A stretch of DNA of 14,654 nt from JAGLCY01 sp965369705 (GTDB lineage Bacteria > Krumholzibacteriota > Krumholzibacteriia > LZORAL124-64-63), in NCBI GenBank assembly GCA_965369705.1, contig CBDURF010000081.1, positions 1 through 14,654 of the forward strand. The letters run 5' to 3'. The notes below the pieces were generated by a model. That model searched no databases. It saw only the letters and a program-made list of their open reading frames with translations, and was not told where the DNA came from. Shown here in pieces: positions 7,493-14,562 of this stretch; positions within the stretch are counted from its first letter, which is position 1; each line of letters starts with the position of its first letter. Both the position numbers and the translations under genes were made by a program.

Positions 7493-7905
7493 CAGCGGCC
7501 TCCAACCAGGATGATGGCCTCCCGACCCTTCTGAACGACCTTGGCGACCAATTCCTCGAAATCACCGGAATCCCGCCAGGTCACGAACCCCAACAGCATC
7601 GCCAGGTTGACCCCGCTGATGATGGCGGTGTCGGGATCCCGGCCGCAGGCCAGCTGAGCGCTCGTCGCGCAACTGCCGCCGTAGTCGTCTAGCAGGATCA
7701 GCTTCCGGTCCGTTTCGGCCGGGTCCGCATCGTCACCGGCGGGAGCCTCGGCCAGCCAGGCCTTGATCTGGGCGGTGATGTCGACGGCTGCCTTACCGCT
7801 GTTGGACATGGCGGTCAGTCCCGGAACAGGCCCGAGGATCATTTCGGTGACCAGGACAAGTTCCCGGCCGATGTTCCCGTGGGTGATCACCAGGGCCTTG
7901 ATCAT
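7492..7905 (-). CDS. PTS mannose-family Enzyme IIA subunit
   Basis: Accepts phosphate from phospho-HPr and passes it to EIIB. The 137-residue protein opens IKALVITHGNIGREL, with active His9 in the THG motif. LLDDYGGSCATSAQ corresponds to the family D-x-x-GGSP segment (Cys replaces Pro), and ISGVNLAMLLGF is the typical G-V-N-L-P/A-M segment. It lies 22 bp after hprK and overlaps EIIB by one base. In many rpoN clusters a lone EIIA of this family is regulatory, but here B, C and D are present, so it should act in transport and perhaps also in regulation. Confidence 0.95.
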   Translation of the reverse strand: MIKALVITHGNIGRELVLVTEMILGPVPGLTAMSNSGKAAVDITAQIKAWLAEAPAGDDADPAETDRKLILLDDYGGSCATSAQLACGRDPDTAIISGVNLAMLLGFVTWRDSGDFEELVAKVVQKGREAIILVGGR

Positions 7906-7927
7906 CCGGATACCGTCCCTTCCCTGC

Positions 7928-8896
7928 TCATTCCCGATCCTGATCCAGGTAGTCGCGCAGGCGCTTGCTCGAGCGCATGGTTTCCAGGATGCGGTCGTTG
8001 AGGACCTGGGCGGCGTCGTACCCGTAGACTTTCAGCATGAAATTGAGGGCGATGACCTCGCTGATCACCGTGATGTTCTTGCCCGGATACAAGGGGACGG
8101 CCACCTGCGGAATATTTACCCCGAGGATTTCGGTGAAGCGGTTTTCCATGCCCACCCGTTCGTAGTCGATCGAATCGTCCCATTCCTGAAGCTGCACTTC
8201 CACCTCGATCCGCTTCTGCATACGGATGGACCTGATCCCGAAGATGGCCTGCACGTCGATAACACCGATTCCGCGGATTTCCAGATGGTGTCGCAGCACT
8301 TCCCGGTACCGGCCGATCAGGACGTCCTCGGTCGTGCGGGTGATCTCGACGATGTCGTCGGCCACCAGGCGGTGACCCCGCTCGATGAGATCCAGGGCGC
8401 ATTCACTCTTGCCGATCCCGCTGCGACCGGTGAACAGCAGGCCCACACCGTAGACGTCCACCAGGGTGCCGTGAATCTCCGTCCGGGGAGAAAAGGCCTT
8501 TTCCAGGCGATGGGAGAGTTCGGAGATGAATTCCACCGCGGTCAGGGCGGTCCGGATCAGGGGGAATTTCCGCTCCCGGATCAGATCCATGATGGGGCGT
8601 GGAACCGCCTGATCCATGGCGACGAAGATGACGGGGGGCTCCAGGCTCAGGACTCTCTCGACCGCCGCCCTCTGTCCTGCCTCATCCAGGGTGGACAGGA
8701 AGGCCGTTTCCGATTCACCGAACACCTGGATCCGGCGAGGCAGGAAATTTTCCGCGAACCCCATCAGGGCCATGCCCGGACGGTGAACATCCGGAGCGTG
8801 AATCATGATGGGTTCGGCCGGAAGGTCGGAAAGAACGTCGAGCAGGAGCGGTTCCTTGAGTTCCTCGTAGAGATCCTGAATCGTGACCCTGTTCAT
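7928..8896 (-). CDS. hprK: HPr kinase/phosphorylase
   Basis: Phosphorylates HPr on Ser46 and can remove that phosphate, tying PTS activity to metabolic state. The 322-residue protein has an N-terminal sensor-like domain (about 1-130). The kinase domain has EIHGTLVDVYGVG around catalytic His142, the P-loop GRSGIGKS at 157-164, VADD at 178-181, the signature LEIRGIGVIDV (205-215) and PLYPGKNITVISEVIALN (268-285). All key motifs are intact. ATG at 8896 has AGGGG 6 nt upstream. It lies 32 bp after hpf, with a GC hairpin directly after the hpf stop. Its partner HPr, with Ser46 intact, is encoded five genes downstream. In many related clusters rapZ follows hprK; here EIIA follows directly. Confidence 0.97.
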   Translation of the reverse strand: MNRVTIQDLYEELKEPLLLDVLSDLPAEPIMIHAPDVHRPGMALMGFAENFLPRRIQVFGESETAFLSTLDEAGQRAAVERVLSLEPPVIFVAMDQAVPRPIMDLIRERKFPLIRTALTAVEFISELSHRLEKAFSPRTEIHGTLVDVYGVGLLFTGRSGIGKSECALDLIERGHRLVADDIVEITRTTEDVLIGRYREVLRHHLEIRGIGVIDVQAIFGIRSIRMQKRIEVEVQLQEWDDSIDYERVGMENRFTEILGVNIPQVAVPLYPGKNITVISEVIALNFMLKVYGYDAAQVLNDRILETMRSSKRLRDYLDQDRE

Positions 8897-8915
8897 CGAA
8901 TTCCCCTGATGCCGG

Positions 8916-8928
8916 GCGGCCGGGCCGC
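8916..8928 (-). other. Small GC hairpin directly after the hpf stop
   Basis: GCGGC-CCG-GCCGC begins at the base after the hpf stop codon. The stem is 5 bp with a 3-nt loop, with no T run, so it is not a standard terminator. It may stabilise or mark a processing site in the message. Seen directly; role inferred. Confidence 0.35.
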
Positions 8929-9459
8929 TCAGTCGTTTTCGGACTCCATATGTCCCAGCTCACCGTTGGCCCTGCGGTAGATCACGCCCAGCCTTTCATT
9001 GCCGACATTCCGAAAAACCAGGAAAGGCAGGTCCCCCGCCTCGAATTTCTCACGGGCGCTTGCGAGATCGATATTCATCAGGACAAAACCCTCGGGTGCC
9101 CCGTCTTCGGATTCGGGCAGGGCTTCTCCGGCGAACATGGCCCGTCCGAGTCCCCCCTCCTCACCCTTCTGCTTCCCGCTGATCTTCCCCTTGAATTTGG
9201 CCAGTTGCTTGCGGAGATTCTCCATCATTTCATTGACGGCGTATTCGGGCTCCATTCCGTCGCCCTTGGCCCGGAATTCGGTGCTTTTCAGGTGCAAAAC
9301 GGAATCGGCGGAAAAACGCCCGGCTTCGTGCGTAACGGTCATCTTGAGGGACTGCACGGGCCGGGGGCTGAACTTGACCAGCTTCTCCACGGCGGCTTCG
9401 ATCAATTCCCGCTGATCGTCTCCCATGGTGAAATGCCTGGCATTGATTTCCAACTGCAT
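8929..9459 (-). CDS. hpf: Ribosome hibernation promoting factor, long form
   Basis: Binds the 30S subunit in slow growth and, in the long form, dimerises ribosomes into inactive 100S particles. With the start used here it is 176 residues. The N-terminal domain (about 1-100) begins MQLEINARHF and includes VTHEAGRFSADSVLHLKS. A charged linker follows, then a C-terminal domain (about 120-176) with FVLMNIDLASAREKFEAGD, LPFLVFRNVGNERLGVIYRR and NGELGHME, typical of long HPF. ATG at 9459 is chosen because AAGGAGG sits just upstream; an ATG at 9474 would place that site inside the gene. It lies 44 bp after rpoN, the usual neighbour, though the proteobacterial rpoN-linked version is often short. Confidence 0.94.
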   Translation of the reverse strand: MQLEINARHFTMGDDQRELIEAAVEKLVKFSPRPVQSLKMTVTHEAGRFSADSVLHLKSTEFRAKGDGMEPEYAVNEMMENLRKQLAKFKGKISGKQKGEEGGLGRAMFAGEALPESEDGAPEGFVLMNIDLASAREKFEAGDLPFLVFRNVGNERLGVIYRRANGELGHMESEND

Positions 9460-9503
9460 GGCGTCCTCCTTCATATCGGTTCTGGGGCGGGCCCCGGGTC
9501 GGA

Positions 9504-10931
9504 TCAGAATTGCTTGCGCATCCTGGCGCTGAGAATTCCCATCTGTTCCCGGTATTTGGCCACGGTTCGTCGGGCGATCTTCAGTCCCTTCTCATGCAAC
9601 ATATCCACGATTTTCTTATCCGACAGCGGCCTGGACGAATTCTCGTTATCGATGATCTCCCGGATCATGATCTTGACCGCCTTGGAGGCCACCTCGGTCC
9701 CGTCGTGCGAATCCAGGCCGGCGCTGAAGAAGTATTTCAAGGAAAAGATTCCGCGCGGGGTCTGCACGTACTTCTGCCGGGTGACCCGGGACACGGTCGA
9801 TTCGTGCATGCCGATGGTCGAGGCCACCTGCTGCAGGGTCAAGGGCCGCAGGGCGATGGCGCCCTTCTCGAAGAACTCCTTCTGTTCGGCAACGATGGCT
9901 TCCATGACCCTGATCATGGTCCGGCGGCGCTGCTCGATGGTCTTGATGACCCATTCGGCGTGGCGCTTCTTTTCGTCGATGAACTTGATCGCGTCCTCGT
10001 TGCCCTTGGCCGAATTCTCGTAGGCCTGGCTGACCCGCAGCCGTGGCAGGTTGGAGTCGTTGAGATAGACGGCGTATTCGTCCCCCTCCTCGTCCACTTT
10101 GACCACTTCCAGGTCGGGGACGATGACCCGGGCGCCTTCGGAGTTCACCGACAGGCCGGGGCGTGGATCCAATTCCCCGATACGCTGGGCGATCGTCTGG
10201 ACTTCCTTGGGAGTGATCTTCATCTCCCGGGCGATATCCCCGAACTTGCGGTTCTTGAGCGCATCGAAATGATGGCTGATGATATGGGCCTCTTCCGAAT
10301 CCGTCTGCCCGCGCGCTTCCAACTGCAGCAGGAGGCATTCCTGCAGATCGCGCGCCGCGACTCCGGACGGATCGAAACCCTGAACGATCTTCAGGACCGC
10401 TTCCACTTCCTCTTCGGTGACTTCGTAATAGGCGGCGATCTCGGACAGGGGGCAGTCCAGCAGCCCATCCTCGTTCAGGCAGCCGATGATGTACTCGCCG
10501 ATCATCCGCTCGATACCCTCGGGCGCCGACAACTGCAACTGCGCGGTGAGATCCTCTTGGCCCGAAGGAATGTATTTCTGCGGCCTTTCGAATTCGTCTT
10601 CCTCGTCATAACCCCGTTCGTTGGCAAGGCTCCGGAAACCCTCGTCCCAGCTATCGCCCCAATCGCGATCCTCGTCCTGGGGGTCCTGTTCCTTTTCCCG
10701 GACCTTCTCGTCCACCGCGGTGTTTTCATCATCGCGGCGGATCTCCTCCTCGAGTTCCTCTTCGGGCTCGATCTCCTCGAGCAGGGGATTGCCCTGCAGT
10801 TCGTGCCGGAGGATCTGTTCGAGTTCCAGGGTGGGAACCTGCAGGAGCTTCAGGGCCTGCTGGAGCCGCTGGGTCATGACCAGCTGCTGACGTAGCTGCA
10901 TGGTCTGACGTAAACCTATGTGGGGACCCAT
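9504..10931 (-). CDS. rpoN: RNA polymerase sigma-54 factor
   Basis: Directs RNA polymerase to -24/-12 promoters that need an ATP-driven activator. With ATG at 10931 the protein is 475 residues. Region I is Gln- and Leu-rich (IGLRQTMQLRQQLVMTQRLQ) followed by NPLLEE. Region II, about 50-120, is very acidic. A core-binding part follows, with FDPSGVAARDLQECLLLQL and LDPRPG. The helix-turn-helix (LTLQQVASTIGMHESTVSRV, about 364-383) and the C-terminal RpoN box ARRTVAKYRE (about 453-462) are intact. The frame extends to a TTG at 10961, but ATG at 10931 has GGAAGG 10 nt upstream and begins at the expected N-terminus. It follows lptB by 64 bp, with a strong hairpin between them. A sigma-54-like promoter lies at the head of this gene run. 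Confidence 0.98.
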   Translation of the reverse strand: MGPHIGLRQTMQLRQQLVMTQRLQQALKLLQVPTLELEQILRHELQGNPLLEEIEPEEELEEEIRRDDENTAVDEKVREKEQDPQDEDRDWGDSWDEGFRSLANERGYDEEDEFERPQKYIPSGQEDLTAQLQLSAPEGIERMIGEYIIGCLNEDGLLDCPLSEIAAYYEVTEEEVEAVLKIVQGFDPSGVAARDLQECLLLQLEARGQTDSEEAHIISHHFDALKNRKFGDIAREMKITPKEVQTIAQRIGELDPRPGLSVNSEGARVIVPDLEVVKVDEEGDEYAVYLNDSNLPRLRVSQAYENSAKGNEDAIKFIDEKKRHAEWVIKTIEQRRRTMIRVMEAIVAEQKEFFEKGAIALRPLTLQQVASTIGMHESTVSRVTRQKYVQTPRGIFSLKYFFSAGLDSHDGTEVASKAVKIMIREIIDNENSSRPLSDKKIVDMLHEKGLKIARRTVAKYREQMGILSARMRKQF

Positions 10932-10962
10932 GATGTCTGTGCCTTCCTTTGAACTCGCCAAG

Positions 10963-10982
10963 GCCGGGGTTCCCTCCCCGGC
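10963..10982 (-). other. Strong intercistronic hairpin between lptB and rpoN
   Basis: GCCGGGG-AGGGAA-CCCCGGC is a perfect 7-bp GC-rich stem with a 6-nt loop. There is no T run after it, so it is not a standard terminator. It ends about 30 nt before the rpoN ATG, so it could be an mRNA processing or stability element or tune rpoN expression. Structure seen directly; role inferred. Confidence 0.5.
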
Positions 10983-10995
10983 GGCTAAAAACCGG

Positions 10996-11736
10996 TTACA
11001 ATCGAAATTTTTCGCCCAGGTAGATTTGCCGTGCCTTCTGCGAGGACACGATCTCCTGGGAGGTGCCGGACATCTCTATCCTGCCTTCGAACAGAATATA
11101 CGCCCGGTCGGTGATGTTGAGGGTCTCGCGGACATTGTGGTCCGTGATGAGAATACCCAGCCCCTCTTCGCGCAGTTGGGTCACCACCGTCTGCAGGTCA
11201 GCCACGGCAATGGGATCGATACCCGCGAAGGGTTCGTCCAGGAGCATGAACTTGGGCTCGGTCACCAACGCCCGGGCGATCTCCACCCGCCGCCGCTCAC
11301 CGCCCGAAAGTTCATAGCCCCGATTCTTGCGGATATGGCTGACGCCCATCATGTCCAGGAGTTCGTCCCGGCGCCGCTTCCGGTCGGCCCGGCTCATCTT
11401 GAGGCTCTGCAACACGGCCATGACATTGTCCTCGACCGTCAGTTGCCGGAAAATCGAAGATTCCTGGGGAAGGTAGCCGATGCCCAGGCGGGCCCGCTTG
11501 TACATGGGCAGCCGTGAAATGTCGCGATCGTTGATATGAACCTTGCCGCCGTCCGGGGTGAGGAAGCCCACGATCATGTAGAACGATGTGGTCTTGCCGG
11601 CCCCGTTGGGACCGAGCAGACCCACGATTTCACCCTGTTTCAGTTCGAGATCGACTTGATCGACAACGGCCCGGCCGCGATAGACCTTGCGCAGCCCCGT
11701 GGTCCTGAGAGTGGCTGAGGTCGTGCTAGCGGTCAC
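10996..11736 (-). CDS. lptB: LPS export ABC transporter ATP-binding protein
   Basis: ATPase that powers extraction of LPS from the inner membrane with LptF and LptG. The 246-residue protein has Walker A GPNGAGKTT at 42-50 and Q-loop YLPQESSIFR at about 88-97. The LptB-typical FRQLTVEDNV follows, then the ABC signature LSGGE (143-147), Walker B FMLLDEP (163-169), the D-loop GID and switch His200 in ITDHNVRETL. The GTG start shares bases with the LptC stop (GTGA), giving tight coupling. LptF and LptG, its membrane partners, are not in the window. The lptB-rpoN-hpf order is found in many Gram-negative bacteria and supports this assignment over other ABC ATPases. Confidence 0.97.
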   Translation of the reverse strand: MTASTTSATLRTTGLRKVYRGRAVVDQVDLELKQGEIVGLLGPNGAGKTTSFYMIVGFLTPDGGKVHINDRDISRLPMYKRARLGIGYLPQESSIFRQLTVEDNVMAVLQSLKMSRADRKRRRDELLDMMGVSHIRKNRGYELSGGERRRVEIARALVTEPKFMLLDEPFAGIDPIAVADLQTVVTQLREEGLGILITDHNVRETLNITDRAYILFEGRIEMSGTSQEIVSSQKARQIYLGEKFRL

Positions 11737-12329
11737 CGGGACCCGCTTTCCCCGTTTGCCTCATCTTCAACTTCGACCTCCACTTCCTGCTTGATCTCAA
11801 TGTACTCCAGATCCGGCGTGGCCTCCAGTCCGATTCCCGTCAGAACGTCGCCGTCCCGGGTGAAGCGGTTGAAGACATCGTTGTGGATCAGCTGGGTCTC
11901 GTTGTTGAAATAGAGTTCCTCGGTTTCCAGTTGCCGACCGTCATCGGTCACGACGACGACGTTTCCCCAGGCATTGATATCCTTTGTGTTGAGATTGGCC
12001 AGACCGCTGTCGGAAGTCAGGACCGAGAAATGTTCACCGTCCTTGAAGAAATCCATGTGGAGGGTGACCAGGTGGACATTCTTTTCCCCGCTGAACTTCA
12101 GCATCTTTTCGCTCTGCAGCACCCACTGCCGGACCCCGGCCTCGGATTCGATCAGCCGGTAGCCGAAGAACTGCTGTTCGGGGACCCGTCCCGGCTTGGC
12201 GCCGGGCGCAGCAGTCCGGGTCGGTTCCTCGGAGCTCCCGCAGCCGAGGACCATCGCCAGGAAAGTACCGAATACGACCAACCGGGTGTTGCGCCGAGTC
12301 GGGAAGGATATCAGCGGAAAAAATTTCAT
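11733..12329 (-). CDS. lptC: LptC-like LPS export lipoprotein
   Basis: LptC carries LPS from the LptBFG extractor toward the periplasmic bridge. The 198-residue protein has a basic N-terminus, a hydrophobic stretch (LVVFGTFLAMVLG) and a lipobox-like VLGC at 27-30, so it is predicted to be a lipid-anchored periplasmic protein. The body shows LptC features: FFGYRLIESEAG, WVLQSEKMLKFSG, FFKDGEHFSVLTSDSG, NAWGNVVVVTDDGRQLETEELYFN, then GDVLTGIGLEATPDLEYIEI. The tail is acidic (EVEVEVEDE). ATG at 12329 is preferred over the TTG at 12338. It lies 69 bp after the acyltransferase and overlaps lptB. E. coli LptC is anchored by a transmembrane helix instead. Its position next to lptB gives most of the certainty; overall identity to known LptC looks low. 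Confidence 0.82.
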   Translation of the reverse strand: MKFFPLISFPTRRNTRLVVFGTFLAMVLGCGSSEEPTRTAAPGAKPGRVPEQQFFGYRLIESEAGVRQWVLQSEKMLKFSGEKNVHLVTLHMDFFKDGEHFSVLTSDSGLANLNTKDINAWGNVVVVTDDGRQLETEELYFNNETQLIHNDVFNRFTRDGDVLTGIGLEATPDLEYIEIKQEVEVEVEDEANGESGSR

Positions 12330-12398
12330 GGTTTCCAAACGCGCTCCACGACAGATATCCCTTTCAGTGCCGGCCTGGGCTTTGAGGATGATTCGCGA

Positions 12399-13406
12399 TC
12401 ATGACTTCCACCGATGGTGGAACCACACCCATTCGGCTGGGTTCCGCTGAATAAAGTATTCCAACTGGGCGTTGCAGAGAGTCAAGAAGTCCTTCACATG
12501 TTCGTCAGTAGACCCCTCTTCCTTGAACACCAAAGGCGGCCGGTGGAGAACCAGATGACGGTTCCGTCGGCGATCCCGGGCGATGGACACCGGCAACACG
12601 GGAATCCGGAAACGCAGGGCCAGACGCGCCAGACCCGCGGGTGTGGGCGCGGGTTCCCCGAAAAACGGGACATCCAGATTCTGCACCCTCGTATTCTGAT
12701 CCTGCAGCACCGCTACGATTCCTCCGGACCTGAGGTAGCGCAACAAGGGTCTGGCGCCGTCCTGCCGTGGCAGGACCGTCATGCCCAGCTTGAGTCGGCG
12801 TTCCTGCAGAAGCCTGTCCACGGGTGGATTGCGAACCGTGCCCGTGACGACCCCCAGCCCGTCCAGACCGCGCGCCCGGAGCTGGCGGGCCAGCCAGGCG
12901 CCAAGCAGTTCCCAGCAGCCCAGATGGCCGGTCAGAATAAACACGCCCCGTCCAGGCGCGGCCAGGTCGGCCAGCACATCCCCAACCAGCGGCTTTCCAG
13001 CCACGGGACCGGGTTCTTCGACCACGACATCACCATTTTCCAGGAGCCGGTCGGCGACCAGGGTGTCGAACAGATTGAATCCCAGGGCCTCGGCCGACTC
13101 CCTCAGGAGACGCCGGCGTCCCTGTTCGTCAAGTTCGGGAAACGCGCGGGCCAGGTTGGCCTCGGCCACATGCCGGTCCGCCGATCGCACCCGAAGGGCC
13201 AGGCGGGCCAGGCCCGCGCACAACCGCCGGCCCACAGCGACGGGAATCCGACCAGCTAGCTGAACCGTCATCACCGCCAGCAACCAGTAAAAGCGCCGCC
13301 GGGCTTTTCTCCATAGAGCAATGTCACCCTCGGGCAATAGGTCCGGCCCTCCCGGGTTGTTTCCCCACGGGCGATGCCGCGCCGCTCGCGTCGTCGCCTG
13401 CCTCAT
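12399..13406 (-). CDS. Lipid A biosynthesis acyltransferase, LpxL/HtrB type
   Basis: Adds a secondary acyl chain to a lipid A precursor at the inner membrane. The catalytic H-x4-E is present in LTGHLGCWELLGAWL (His161 and Glu166 with this start). Other family features are the early hydrophobic segment FYWLLAVMTVQLAG, ANLARAFPEL, GTVRNPPVDRLLQERR, GGIVAVLQDQNTR, VPFFGEPAPTPAGLARLALRF and the C-terminal PAEWVWFHHRWK. Start is uncertain. ATG at 13406 gives 335 residues but lacks a clear ribosome-binding site. A TTG at 13337 has GGGAGGG 9 nt upstream and gives 312 residues, closer to LpxL (about 306). The frame itself reaches to a TTG at 13442, which overlaps the proposed promoter. It is the first gene after a sigma-54-like promoter and occupies the place where kdsC is often found. 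Which acyl position it serves cannot be told. Confidence 0.88.
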   Translation of the reverse strand: MRQATTRAARHRPWGNNPGGPDLLPEGDIALWRKARRRFYWLLAVMTVQLAGRIPVAVGRRLCAGLARLALRVRSADRHVAEANLARAFPELDEQGRRRLLRESAEALGFNLFDTLVADRLLENGDVVVEEPGPVAGKPLVGDVLADLAAPGRGVFILTGHLGCWELLGAWLARQLRARGLDGLGVVTGTVRNPPVDRLLQERRLKLGMTVLPRQDGARPLLRYLRSGGIVAVLQDQNTRVQNLDVPFFGEPAPTPAGLARLALRFRIPVLPVSIARDRRRNRHLVLHRPPLVFKEEGSTDEHVKDFLTLCNAQLEYFIQRNPAEWVWFHHRWKS

Positions 13407-13435
13407 ACTTTGGACCGTTGTCGGGGGTCGAGTCA

Positions 13436-13451
13436 AGCACAAGTTGTGCCA
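13436..13451 (-). promoter_or_regulatory. Predicted sigma-54 (-24/-12) promoter
   Basis: TGGCACAACTTGTGCT matches the sigma-54 consensus TGGCACRNNNNTTGCW at every defined position except one (G for the first T of the -12 element). The GG and GC doublets have the required 10-bp spacing. Transcription would begin near 13425, in the gap before the acyltransferase and on the right strand for the operon that includes rpoN. No activator gene is seen in the window. Match seen directly; activity inferred. Confidence 0.6.
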
Positions 13452-13473
13452 CGTTCACAACTAGTGTCACAAC
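13442..13473. repeat. Clustered GTTGTG repeats overlapping the sigma-54-like promoter
   Basis: On the minus strand GTTGTGA occurs twice, starting at 13473 and 13461, 12 bases apart. AGTTGTG (13462-13456) also forms a perfect inverted repeat with CACAACT (13448-13442) across a 7-base spacer. The inverted arm covers part of the -24 element. This may be a binding site for a regulator, or chance in a short AT-richer gap. Confidence 0.4.
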
Positions 13474-13542
13474 AATGGGTTGAATGCTTCCCAAAAGGAA
13501 GGTAATTGATGAATGATCAGATGGAATGATCTGCCGGGACAA

Positions 13543-14562
13543 TCACAGAAGCCCTGCTCTCAGGACATCATGGATGTGCAGCAGTCCCACGGGCCGATTG
13601 GCATCGTCCGTGGCCAGCAGCAGGGTCACGGGGCCACGTTTCCGTTCCTCCATCATGCGCAGGGCGCTGATCGCCAACATATCGGGGCTGATGGTCGTCG
13701 GTCGATCGTTCATGGCGTTTGTGATGAGCAGGTCAAGGGCGTTCTCACGCTCCAGGAGCACCCGCTTGATGTCGCCGTCCACACAAAGCCCCACCAGTTT
13801 ACCCTCGTCGTCGACAACGCACGTGCCCCCCAGACGTTTGCCCACGATTTCAGGCAATGATTCCCTGAGGGTCAGCCGATGCGAGACGACCGGCAGTTCA
13901 TCGCCAGTATGCATCAGCTCCGATACCTTGACCAGCAGGCTGCGGCCGAGGACCCCGCTGGGATGGAACATGGCAAAATCTTCCGCCCGAAAACCCCGCA
14001 GCTTGATCAGGGCCACGACCAGGGCGTCCCCCATGGCCATGGCGGCCACGGCGCTCGTGGTCGGGGTAAGATTCAATGGACAGGCTTCCCGCTCGATCGG
14101 GGTGTGCAACAGGATGTCACTGGCAACGGCGATCTCCGAATCCCGGCCGCCTGTAATGGCGATGGTGGTCATCCCGAATTGTTGGCAGCGGGCCAGCAAG
14201 GTCACCACTTCCGTGTTCCTGCCGCTGCGGGAAATGGCGATGAGGATGTCGGAGTTCCGCACGATGCCGAGATCGCCGTGGGTGGCCTCAACCGGATGGA
14301 TGAAATGGCTGGGCGTCCCGGTGCTGGTGAGACTGGCCGCCACCTTCCGGGCCACGATCCCCGATTTCCCCAGACCCGTCACCAGGACCCGACCCGTGCA
14401 GGCGAAGAGGCGCCGGACGGCCCGGCCGAAGTCCGCGTCCAGCCCAAGACCGATGGCCTCGAGGGCTCCGGCTTCCTGGAGGAAGGCCTCGCGACCGAGG
14501 GCGGTCAGGGCTTCGTCCTTCAGTTCTTCAGGACTCGGGTTCCGGCGGGGGACTTCCATCAT
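13543..14562 (-). CDS. kdsD: D-arabinose-5-phosphate isomerase (KpsF/GutQ/KdsD)
   Basis: Converts ribulose-5-P to arabinose-5-P, the first committed step to Kdo for LPS. The 339-residue protein has an SIS domain (about 45-180) with VTGLGKSGIVARKVAASLTSTG, HGDLGIV (95-101), ISRSGRNTEV (110-119) and the LTPTTSAVAAMAMGDALV segment. FHPSGVLG (199-206) follows, then two CBS domains (about 215-272 and 283-339). Length and order match the KdsD/KpsF family. The start overlaps the upstream stop (ATGA), with AGGAG 8 nt before the first of two ATGs. The next gene begins about 136 bp downstream, after the proposed promoter; no clear terminator separates them. Kdo 8-P phosphatase (kdsC), a frequent neighbour, is absent here. 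Confidence 0.95.
   Translation of the reverse strand: MMEVPRRNPSPEELKDEALTALGREAFLQEAGALEAIGLGLDADFGRAVRRLFACTGRVLVTGLGKSGIVARKVAASLTSTGTPSHFIHPVEATHGDLGIVRNSDILIAISRSGRNTEVVTLLARCQQFGMTTIAITGGRDSEIAVASDILLHTPIEREACPLNLTPTTSAVAAMAMGDALVVALIKLRGFRAEDFAMFHPSGVLGRSLLVKVSELMHTGDELPVVSHRLTLRESLPEIVGKRLGGTCVVDDEGKLVGLCVDGDIKRVLLERENALDLLITNAMNDRPTTISPDMLAISALRMMEERKRGPVTLLLATDDANRPVGLLHIHDVLRAGLL

Noticed and set aside
9510..10895. 461-codon open frame on the plus strand
   Set aside because: Opposite rpoN, which carries intact region I, helix-turn-helix and RpoN box; the plus-strand product is a low-complexity shadow.
13431..13436. TTGACT as a sigma-70 -35 box before the acyltransferase
   Set aside because: No TATAAT-like hexamer at 16-18 bp spacing (17 bp downstream is CCAAAG); the sigma-54 match in the same place is much better.
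13487..13501. CTTCC-CAAAA-GGAAG hairpin as a kdsD terminator
   Set aside because: Only a 5-bp stem and no T run follows on the minus strand.
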